Of a stretch of 17,870 nucleotides of DNA, positions 12,157-17,870 are shown one piece after another. The position numbers and the translations under genes are program-made. The DNA lies in NCBI GenBank assembly GCA_011391185.1, contig JAABRB010000030.1:1-17870 (forward strand), read 5' to 3'. Origin of the DNA: Betaproteobacteria bacterium (lineage in GTDB: Bacteria; Pseudomonadota; Gammaproteobacteria; Burkholderiales; SG8-39). The first letter of the stretch is position 1; each line of letters begins with the position of its first letter. The notes beneath the pieces are model-generated. The model had not been told where the DNA came from. It saw nothing but the letters and a program-made list of their open reading frames with translations, and ran no database searches.

Positions 12157-14106
12157 TCAGAGCAGTCCCATCATCCGCCACGGCACGACGCTCGCGCACA
12201 GCGCGAAGAGCACGAGGACCCCATAGGCGAGGGCAGCGGGTCGCGCCTGCGCGTGCGTGAACATCCGCTCGCCGGTGCCCTGGAACATGGCAATGTAGAC
12301 GTTGCTCTGGTACGCGACGAAAAAGCCGCTGCACGCCATGATGGCCACCATCCCGACGACGAACGGGTGAATTCCGGCGGCGGCCGCGATCGGCGCCACA
12401 GCGATCGTGACGAGCGGGGCAGCCACCTGCCAGCGCAACACGAAGCTCACCGCGAAACAGAGCAGGGTGAGCACGACGACGAACAGCAACGGCATGCTGG
12501 CGAGGCTGCCGATCAATCCGGTGACCGAGGCGGCGATCCAGCGGTCCACCCCGGTCGCGCCGAAGACGCTCGACAGGCTCGCGAGAATGCCGAAGAGCAG
12601 GGCAAAGCTCCAGTTGACGGCGCGCAGCGTATTGACGGTGACCACACCCGTGGCCGCCATGGCCGTGAGTGCGAGCACCGCCACCCACGCTGGATGGATG
12701 CCGTGGAGCGGTTGGGTGACGAAACCGACGAGGAGTGCGATGCCGACGACAATCGACGCGCGCTCGTTGCGCGTGGTGCGTCCGATCAGTTTGCGTTGCA
12801 GCCTGACGGTGCCGCGGTTGGTCGCGCCCCGGGTTTCCGCCTGACTCCCGGGCCGATACGCCCACAGCAGCGCCGCGATCATGCCCAGAAGCAGAATGGC
12901 ATTGGGAGGTGCCGCAAGGATCGCCCACGAAACGAAATCGAGCTCGACGTTGCCGACCGGCGGCAGCACTGCGTACACGAGAAGCGCAGTGGTGGAGCTG
13001 GTGAGGAACGGGGCGACCATTAATCCGAAGCCGATCAGGGCGGCCATGGCAAGCCCGGCCGCAGGTCGTGACCGTGCGGCATAGCCGAGCGCCTCGGCCA
13101 GCTCGCCGATCGCCGGCGCGACGAGCGTGATGCGCGCAGTGGCATTCGGAACCGCCGGGCTCAGCAACGCGCCGCCGACACAGAGCACGGTGATTTGACC
13201 GGCAAAGCCGCCTCGGCTGTGCGCGACGGTCCAGAGCGCGAGCCGGTAGAGCAAGCCGGACGAGGCGATCGCCGCGCCGATCACGAGCACGCTCACAAGC
13301 AGGACCCAGCCCGGCGCGCTGAAGCCGCTCAACGCGAGCGCGGGCGTCGTCACGCCCCCAAGCACCCATACGCTTGCGAGCAGCAGCGCCAGGATTCCTT
13401 CCGGCAGCGCGTTGAAGGCGAGGAGCGGAACGAGTGCGCCCATCGTCGCGAGCGCGTGCCAGCCCTCCGTCGAGAGTCCTGTCGGCGGCGGCAGGGTCCA
13501 TCCCGCCGCCAGCACGGCTGCGGCAAGAATGCCGCCGAGCACTCGTGCATTCACGCGCCGCTTGCGTTCGGGCGGCGCAGCCCCGGCCGCCGGCACCTCG
13601 ATCGAGAGCGCGCGTTCAGCAACGCCACCCGTCTGCGGGGCGGGCGTATCGCGGGCGCGGAGCCGATCGCTGAGCGATCTGGCAATGGCGAGTGCCACGC
13701 TCGGCTCCTCGCGTACCAGGGCAAGAAAGCGCCCGCGCTCGAGTCGCAGCACAACGGCGTCGGTTTCGGCGCGGATGGTGGCGGAACGCGAACGGCTGCT
13801 GAGCAGCGCCATCTCGCCAAGCGGGTCGCCCGGTCCGCGCGTATTCACGCGCCGCTCCGCGGGATCGCCCTCCGCGCTGACGAACGCGCCGAACGAGCCG
13901 CGCGCGACCACGTAGAAGGCGTCTCCCGGATCACCCTGACGGAAGAGCTCGGCCCCGCTTGCCACGTCTATCGCCTCGAGGTGCGCAGCGAGCTTGGCAA
14001 GGGTGACGCGTTCGAGCCCGGCAAACAGCTCGACCTGTGCGAGCAGGTCCGCATGCTCGAGATCGAGCGCCTGGCTTGCCGACAGTCCGGATCCGGAATC
14101 GCCCAC
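12157..14106 (-). CDS. cyclic-nucleotide-binding domain fused to a DASS/SLC13-type anion transporter
   Basis: A 649-residue fusion. Residues ~22-150 are a CRP-type cyclic nucleotide-binding domain: FRQGDPGDAFYVVARGSF, then the phosphate cassette LGEMALLSSRSRSAT with E98 and R107, the residues that bind ribose and phosphate in cAMP receptors. A basic linker (~165-190) leads to a membrane domain of about 11-12 hydrophobic segments (190-649). It resembles divalent anion:Na+ symporters, with duplicated motifs around SPAVPNATARITLVAPAIGE and VAYQSNVYIAMFQGTGERMF. It presumably moves a dicarboxylate, sulfate or similar anion across the inner membrane under control of a bound nucleotide. The start is GTG 14106, with the purine run AAGGGGGAGG just upstream. 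It converges on the SMR-like gene (30 bp between stops). The domains are clear; the ligand and substrate are inferred. Confidence 0.87.
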   Translation of the reverse strand: MGDSGSGLSASQALDLEHADLLAQVELFAGLERVTLAKLAAHLEAIDVASGAELFRQGDPGDAFYVVARGSFGAFVSAEGDPAERRVNTRGPGDPLGEMALLSSRSRSATIRAETDAVVLRLERGRFLALVREEPSVALAIARSLSDRLRARDTPAPQTGGVAERALSIEVPAAGAAPPERKRRVNARVLGGILAAAVLAAGWTLPPPTGLSTEGWHALATMGALVPLLAFNALPEGILALLLASVWVLGGVTTPALALSGFSAPGWVLLVSVLVIGAAIASSGLLYRLALWTVAHSRGGFAGQITVLCVGGALLSPAVPNATARITLVAPAIGELAEALGYAARSRPAAGLAMAALIGFGLMVAPFLTSSTTALLVYAVLPPVGNVELDFVSWAILAAPPNAILLLGMIAALLWAYRPGSQAETRGATNRGTVRLQRKLIGRTTRNERASIVVGIALLVGFVTQPLHGIHPAWVAVLALTAMAATGVVTVNTLRAVNWSFALLFGILASLSSVFGATGVDRWIAASVTGLIGSLASMPLLFVVVLTLLCFAVSFVLRWQVAAPLVTIAVAPIAAAAGIHPFVVGMVAIMACSGFFVAYQSNVYIAMFQGTGERMFTHAQARPAALAYGVLVLFALCASVVPWRMMGLL

Positions 14107-14293
14107 CGCCTCCCCCTTACCCCCGCCGAACGTGTCCCGGTCGGGCTACCGCGCGACCCCTGGCGCGTGCCCTCGTTTCGAGGTGCTCGGCGCCGGACAT
14201 GCGGAAATCGCAGGCGGCGCAGTATAGCCGCGCGTGACCAAGGCCTGCCAGCCCGATTGGCAGTTGGCCACTAGCGGTGTACTCGTGCGCCTC

Positions 14294-14341
14294 GGTGTTC
14301 GACCGGCTTGGTATTCGACCGGCTTGGTATTCGACCGATTG
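14294..14341. repeat. 16-bp tandem repeat, three copies
   Basis: Three head-to-tail units: GGTGTTCGACCGGCTT (14294-14309), GGTATTCGACCGGCTT (14310-14325) and the diverged GGTATTCGACCGATTG (14326-14341). There are no spacers, so this is not a CRISPR array. It lies about 75-120 bp before the lipoprotein gene, upstream of its candidate promoter. Confidence 0.85.
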
Positions 14342-14365
14342 TGCCGCCAGCCGTTACCATTGCTG

Positions 14366-14394
14366 TTGCGTGCCGCGCCTCGCGGCCATATCGA
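14366..14394 (+). promoter_or_regulatory. candidate sigma-70 promoter with operator-like spacer
   Basis: TTGCGT (14366-14371), 17 bp, then TATCGA (14389-14394). The spacer is almost filled by the inverted repeat GCCGCG-CCT-CGCGGC (14372-14386), a position where a dimeric repressor would block RNA polymerase. The transcript would start near 14401, 16 nt before the lipoprotein ATG. Confidence 0.4.
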
Positions 14395-14416
14395 GAGTTC
14401 GGGTTCGATAATTGTC

Positions 14417-15058
14417 ATGAAATCCTGCCGTTTCGTCCTCCTGTTCGCCTGCGTAGGCGGGCTCGTGTCCGGCTGCGCCCCGGCGACACAACTGACGAAT
14501 GCCTGGGTGGACCCGGCCTATCAGGGGCCGCCATTCGGGAACGTGCTCGTGCTCGGCGTCTCGCGGAACGAGGGCGAACGGCGCACGTTCGAGGACGAGT
14601 TTTCGGAGAAGCTCCGCGTGGCGGGCGTGAAGGCAGCCTCGGGATACACCGTGCTCCCGGATAATGGAAATGTGGCGAGGGACGTGCTGGAAGGCGTGCT
14701 GAAGAAGGTCGGCGCCGACGGCGCAATCGTCGCGCGCGTGCTCGACATCGATCGCCGGACCGCCTATTCGCCGGGCTATGTCACCGTGATTCCGAGCGTC
14801 GGCTACGCGCGCGGCTTCTACGGATTCTACGGATCGGCCATGGCGATCACGACGCCGCCCACCGCCTACCAGTACGACGTGGTCGTCGTCGAGACGAGCC
14901 TCTGGCAGACACGCGACGCCACGCTGGTGTGGTCGGCCACGACGCAGACCACGGATCCCGGCGAGCTGAAGAAGGAAATCGCCGGCTACGCCGACATCAT
15001 CATCGGCGCGCTGCGCGAACGCGGCCTCATCGCAGGTACCGCCCCGCAGAATAAGTAG
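14417..15058 (+). CDS. DUF4136-like outer-membrane or periplasmic lipoprotein
   Basis: A 213-residue lipoprotein. The signal peptide MKSCRFVLLFACVGGLVSGC ends in the lipobox LVSG-C with Cys20 as the lipidated residue. The next residue is Ala, so no inner-membrane Asp retention signal is present and outer-membrane sorting is expected. The mature part, from NAWVDPAYQGPPFGNVLVLG through RRTFEDEFSEKLRVAGVKAA to KKVGADGAIVARVLDIDRRT, looks like the DUF4136 family: an alpha/beta fold built around a W-x-DP start and a GaDa-hydrophobic strand. A Gly/Tyr-rich stretch (GYARGFYGFYGSAM) sits in the middle. The molecular role of the family is unknown. ATG 14417 is at the head of a signal peptide and no better start exists. 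The next gene, also exported, follows 35 bp after the stop; the two may be co-transcribed. Confidence 0.85.
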   Translation: MKSCRFVLLFACVGGLVSGCAPATQLTNAWVDPAYQGPPFGNVLVLGVSRNEGERRTFEDEFSEKLRVAGVKAASGYTVLPDNGNVARDVLEGVLKKVGADGAIVARVLDIDRRTAYSPGYVTVIPSVGYARGFYGFYGSAMAITTPPTAYQYDVVVVETSLWQTRDATLVWSATTQTTDPGELKKEIAGYADIIIGALRERGLIAGTAPQNK

Positions 15059-15093
15059 GCTGGCGCCCGAGACAATTTTTCATGGAGAGAACC

Positions 15094-15462
15094 ATGCGAC
15101 GCTGCAAAATATTTCTGGCAATTCTTGTGCTCTGCGCGGTCCCGGCGGTCGCTTCCGCCGCGGGATGGGGTGCGCTGCTCCTTTCGGGGCCGACCGAGTG
15201 GTTCAATGGCGACGACATGAAGCTGCTCGTCGACAGCGCGCGGGAGGCACTCGAGGAAGGCGCGGTCGGCAAGACCGTGCCCTGGAATAATCCGAAAACC
15301 CGGAACTCTGGCGCGGCCACCGTTCTCGCCACCAGTACGAAGGATGGGCAGCCTTGCAGGACGTTCAGGGTCGACACCCAGGCGAAGGGGATGAACGAAA
15401 CCATGCGCTACGTTGCTTGCCGTGAGTCCGACGGTCGCTGGGGACTGACTGTCGCAAAGTAA
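15094..15462 (+). CDS. exported 17-kDa-surface-antigen-like (RT0821/Lpp0805-type) protein
   Basis: A 122-residue protein with a signal peptide (1-22, ending AVASA-AG). The C-terminal half carries the pattern of the RT0821/Lpp0805 surface-protein family: VPWNNPKTRNSGAATVLATS, DGQPCRTFRV and VACRESDGRWGLTV. Cys88 and Cys109 are placed to form a disulfide after export. It is shorter than typical members because the glycine-zipper segment found in 17-kDa antigens is missing; the sequence goes from the signal almost directly to the C-terminal domain. I prefer ATG 15094 (GGAGA 5 nt upstream) over the ATG at 15082, which lacks a ribosome site and adds MERT. It lies 35 bp after the lipoprotein stop. 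Function unknown; a cell-envelope role is inferred. Confidence 0.75.
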   Translation: MRRCKIFLAILVLCAVPAVASAAGWGALLLSGPTEWFNGDDMKLLVDSAREALEEGAVGKTVPWNNPKTRNSGAATVLATSTKDGQPCRTFRVDTQAKGMNETMRYVACRESDGRWGLTVAK

Positions 15463-15487
15463 CTCTCGTCACGCGGCGCCGTCAGAA

Positions 15488-16753
15488 CTACCCCGGGTCC
15501 GCGGGCGACCACAGGCCGGGCGCGAGCGGCGTTCCCGAGTTCAAGCGCGCGAAGAAGCCGCGCATGATTTTTCGGAAGCATGCGGGATACGCATGATGCT
15601 CGTCCAGAAACTCAGGCGCCGTGCAGCCGTAGCGTTCCGATGCGCCGGCGTCGATGATGAACAAGCCTTCGCGCTTCGCCCATTCGTCCAACGCGGCCTT
15701 GGTGCGCTTCACGGAGTCACCGGCATGGACGCTTTCGCCGAGCGCGCGCTCGAGTCCGGGGATGAGCGGCGGTGCGAAGAGCACGAGCTTTCCACCCTTG
15801 GCCGAGAGCTCGGCCGACAGCTTCGCAAGTCCGTCGAGCAAGGCCGGATTGATCTTGCCGTCGCCCGCCGCGATGGGCTGGGAATAGCGGGACCCAGGCG
15901 CAGCCCCGGCCCGCACGAGCTGCTCCACGCGCGCCGGATCGACGGGCTGACCGTCGGCGAAAGTGGCGCTGCCGTCATCCCGGAACCCGACGCACATGCC
16001 GCGGTTGATGGTGTCGAAGTCACGGGCGGGCGTGCCGTCCGGGCAGCGATAGTCGGCGCTCGACGGTTCGAAGAAGACGCTGGTGAATGCCGACAACCCA
16101 TCTGGCGCGCGCCAGGCACCGCGCGCGATGCTCCAGAGATTCCTGACGCGCGGCCAGGAGATCGCATCCTGGATCTTCTGGAGCAATGACACCCGCGGTA
16201 GGGCGTCGCGGGACAGCGCGGCCGCAGGCGAGAGATCGATCGCGACGGGTTTGCCAGGCAGGTACAGCATGCCCAACGACCAGTCGAGCGCCAGGAACAT
16301 CCACTTCACCCGATCGGCGTGGTGGCGCACGATGTGCTCTGCCTCGCCGATGGTCAAGTGCAGCGGATTCGCGGTCTGGGCGAAGTTGTAGACGCGAACG
16401 TCGGAGGGTAACGCGTCCGCCGTCAGGCCCATTGCGGTCGAGGCGCCGAGCACGACCCCGTTGATCTCCCGCAGCCGATCGGCGAGCCGCAGCGACTTGA
16501 ACGGGCGGTTCGCGGTGATCGGGGGCGGATAGGTGATGCCACGGGTCGTCTGCTGCCACTCGCTCGCGGCTTTGACCATTTCCGGTGTACCGATGGCGCG
16601 CTCGACCAACAGCAGATTCAGTCCCACGACGCTGGAAAGCATCGCTCCGAGCCCGATCAGCAGCACGGCGTTGAAGCGCCTGCTGGCGGCATTCTCGAGC
16701 GCATCGCCTGGCGACGCATCGTCCGGCAGTTGACTTTCGGTCTGTGCATTCAT
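15488..16753 (-). CDS. membrane-anchored SGNH-hydrolase-like (AlgJ/AlgX/DltD-like) acetylation partner
   Basis: A 421-residue protein with one N-terminal membrane helix (about 28-50) and a large periplasmic part. It contains VVLGASTAMGL (100-110) with Ser105 as the putative SGNH nucleophile, the strand KLVLFAPPLIPG, and near the end LDEHHAYP with an Asp384-x-x-His387 pair. These are the features of SGNH/GDSL-type acyl-transfer or esterase proteins paired with MBOAT enzymes (DltD, AlgJ/AlgX, PatB). It lies 7 bp downstream of the MBOAT gene on the same strand, so the two are one operon. The expected job is to take an acyl group delivered across the membrane by the MBOAT protein and place it on a polysaccharide or glycolipid. 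ATG 16753 is chosen because the upstream frame is the shadow of the MBOAT gene. The acceptor is not identifiable here. Confidence 0.8.
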   Translation of the reverse strand: MNAQTESQLPDDASPGDALENAASRRFNAVLLIGLGAMLSSVVGLNLLLVERAIGTPEMVKAASEWQQTTRGITYPPPITANRPFKSLRLADRLREINGVVLGASTAMGLTADALPSDVRVYNFAQTANPLHLTIGEAEHIVRHHADRVKWMFLALDWSLGMLYLPGKPVAIDLSPAAALSRDALPRVSLLQKIQDAISWPRVRNLWSIARGAWRAPDGLSAFTSVFFEPSSADYRCPDGTPARDFDTINRGMCVGFRDDGSATFADGQPVDPARVEQLVRAGAAPGSRYSQPIAAGDGKINPALLDGLAKLSAELSAKGGKLVLFAPPLIPGLERALGESVHAGDSVKRTKAALDEWAKREGLFIIDAGASERYGCTAPEFLDEHHAYPACFRKIMRGFFARLNSGTPLAPGLWSPADPG

Positions 16754-16760
16754 CGGCGGA

Positions 16761-17870
16761 TCAGAACTGGAAATAGAGGAACTCCGAGTTCCGATGGAGG
16801 TTGACGATCGCCGCGAACGCCACCACGGCGGCAATCGCGGCTGTCACGGCACCGGGACGCCACAGCAACAGCCGCGCGGGCTGCGAGTCCCTCGGGATCA
16901 CGAGCGCGGGCCTGAATCGCGCCATGATCTGTTGCGTGTTGGGCGCAAACCAGGCGATGGCCAGCAGGATGACCGTCCAGTTGACGAGGCTGCCGCGCAC
17001 CAGGCCGCGCCCCTCCGAGAAATCCACACCATGCGCGGCCAGCCAGTGTCCGACGCCACCCAGCTTTGCGAGCAGCAGGCCGGGCAGCGCAAAGCCATTG
17101 AAGCCGAACATGCCTTTCAGGATCATGATCGCGTCGGCCATGTTCGCTGCCCGGAAGAAGGCGAGCCCCACCAGCCAGCAGGCGAAGGTCAGCAGGATCG
17201 CAGCCGCGCGACCCCACCCGGTCGACTGGCCACGCTTGCGACCCAGGCGGCGATCCCGGTGCTTGCGCACGGTTCTCCAGACCTGGTTCACCGCCAGGTA
17301 GAAGCCATGCAGCACGCCGAAAGCCACATAGGTCCAGCCGGCGCCATGCCACACGCCGCACAAGACCATCGTCACCACCAGGCTGTAGTAGCGGCGCGCC
17401 GCGCTCTTGCGATGGCCTCCCAGCGGAACGAACACATAGTCCCGCAGAAAGCGCGAGAGCGTCATGTGCCAGCGCTGCCAAAGGTCGGACATGTTGACGG
17501 CCTTGTAAGGCGAATGGAAGTTGAGCGGCAGCCTGACGCCGAAGAGCCGGGACAGGCCGATCGCCATGTCGGAATAGGCGGAGAAGTCGAAGTAGAGTTG
17601 CAGCGAATAGGCGAGCACCGCGCCCCAGGCTTCGACGAAGGTCGGCTCGATGCCGGTTCCCGGCAGCGCGAACAGCGGGCCCACGAACGGCCCGATTCCG
17701 TCGGCCAGGATCACTTTCTTGAACAATCCGATGATGAAGATCGTCAGTCCGACCGCGATGTTCTCCGCCTGCAGTCGGTAGGTCTCGCGCTTCGCGAACT
17801 GCGGCATCATTTCGGCGTGATGCAGGATGGGCCCGGCGATGAGATGCGGGAAGTAGGTGACGAACAGGCA
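16761..17870 (-). CDS. MBOAT O-acyltransferase, AlgI-like (5' end outside window)
   Basis: A partial gene; the frame is open to the right edge (first visible codons read CLFVTYFPHLIAGPILHHAE), so the ATG at 17810 is internal. 369 residues are visible, about three quarters of a typical ~480-residue AlgI protein. Conserved blocks are FPHLIAGPILHHAEMMPQF, LYFDFSAYSDMAIGLSRLFG, DLWQRWHMTLSRFLRDYVFV PLGG, and the catalytic His in CGVWHGAGWTYVAFG. The end is hydrophobic, then HRNSEFLYFQF, resembling the C-terminal FLYFQF tail of AlgI and DltB proteins, known to contact their partner. MBOAT proteins of this class move acetyl or other acyl groups through the inner membrane onto periplasmic acceptors. 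It is transcribed with the SGNH-like gene just downstream. Alginate genes are not visible, so another exopolysaccharide is equally likely. Confidence 0.92.
   Translation of the reverse strand, partial: CLFVTYFPHLIAGPILHHAEMMPQFAKRETYRLQAENIAVGLTIFIIGLFKKVILADGIGPFVGPLFALPGTGIEPTFVEAWGAVLAYSLQLYFDFSAYSDMAIGLSRLFGVRLPLNFHSPYKAVNMSDLWQRWHMTLSRFLRDYVFVPLGGHRKSAARRYYSLVVTMVLCGVWHGAGWTYVAFGVLHGFYLAVNQVWRTVRKHRDRRLGRKRGQSTGWGRAAAILLTFACWLVGLAFFRAANMADAIMILKGMFGFNGFALPGLLLAKLGGVGHWLAAHGVDFSEGRGLVRGSLVNWTVILLAIAWFAPNTQQIMARFRPALVIPRDSQPARLLLWRPGAVTAAIAAVVAFAAIVNLHRNSEFLYFQF

Larger units (their letters stand above)
14107..14416. other. 310-bp divergent intergenic region
   Basis: This gap lies between the leftward transporter fusion and the rightward lipoprotein gene. 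It holds a small hairpin (CTGCCA 14245-14250 / TGGCAG 14258-14263), a 16-bp x 3 tandem repeat and a candidate promoter with an internal inverted repeat. An open frame covers it from 14234 in frame with the lipoprotein but has no signal or family resemblance. I could not pick a convincing leftward promoter. Confidence 0.6.

Noticed and set aside
12253..14274. Long plus-strand open frames over the transporter fusion
   Set aside because: They mirror the real minus-strand gene, are charged and low in complexity, and have no ribosome site or recognisable domain.
14294..14341. CRISPR array
   Set aside because: The three 16-bp units abut without spacers; the same holds for the 14-bp units at 11654-11695. 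No cas genes are present.
14407..14412. GATAAT as a -10 box before the lipoprotein gene
   Set aside because: Transcription would begin at or inside the ATG and no -35 is present; the TTGCGT-17-TATCGA pair is better placed.

Overview
The window is about 17.9 kb of GC-rich, densely coding DNA, probably from a soil or freshwater proteobacterium. Betaproteobacteria is my best guess, because of the NodI/NodJ-type transporter, HemJ, the HupE/parvulin pair and the AlgI-like acyltransferase. This is inference, since there is no rRNA or other marker gene. Protein-coding genes fill most of it. I found no tRNA, rRNA, CRISPR array, transposase or integrase.

Left part (1-4210): the 3' end of an ATP-grasp amino-acid-ligase-like gene runs rightward. 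It converges on a tight leftward five-gene operon read from about 4090 to 885: thioredoxin-like [2Fe-2S] ferredoxin, alpha/beta hydrolase, NodI-like ABC ATPase, NodJ-like permease and HemJ (protoporphyrinogen oxidase). Neighbouring genes overlap or nearly touch, and the ATPase appears to start at a CTG overlapping the hydrolase stop.

Middle part (4210-10700): rightward genes encode an enolase-superfamily enzyme, a class V aminotransferase resembling the sulfurase domain of molybdenum cofactor sulfurase, a divergent QueC-like PP-loop enzyme, a membrane-anchored parvulin and a HupE/UreJ-like membrane protein. Two gene remnants lie among them. One is the first 106 codons of an acyl-CoA-dehydrogenase-fold monooxygenase, cut off at a cluster of hairpins. 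The other is the first ~149 codons of a DUF3604 gene, joined out of frame to an unrelated hydrophobic tail and followed by a perfect 42-bp palindrome.

Right part (10700-17870): a leftward SAM methyltransferase with lower apparent GC; a shortened SMR-transporter-like gene with an internal in-frame gap and a 16-bp duplication over its start; a leftward fusion of a cyclic-nucleotide-binding domain to a DASS/SLC13 transporter; two rightward exported proteins (a DUF4136-like lipoprotein and a 17-kDa-antigen-like protein); and a leftward pair of MBOAT O-acyltransferase (continuing past the right edge) and membrane-anchored SGNH-like protein, a DltB/DltD- or AlgI/AlgJ-type acylation pair.

The region has many small scars: two truncated genes, one internally deleted gene, two three-copy tandem repeats, a duplicated start region and two strong inverted repeats. 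I found no convincing new multi-gene defence or mobile system. The best leads are the QueC-like enzyme with an altered active-site motif, the ferredoxin-hydrolase-NodIJ-HemJ operon, the cyclic-nucleotide-gated transporter fusion and the 42-bp palindrome.
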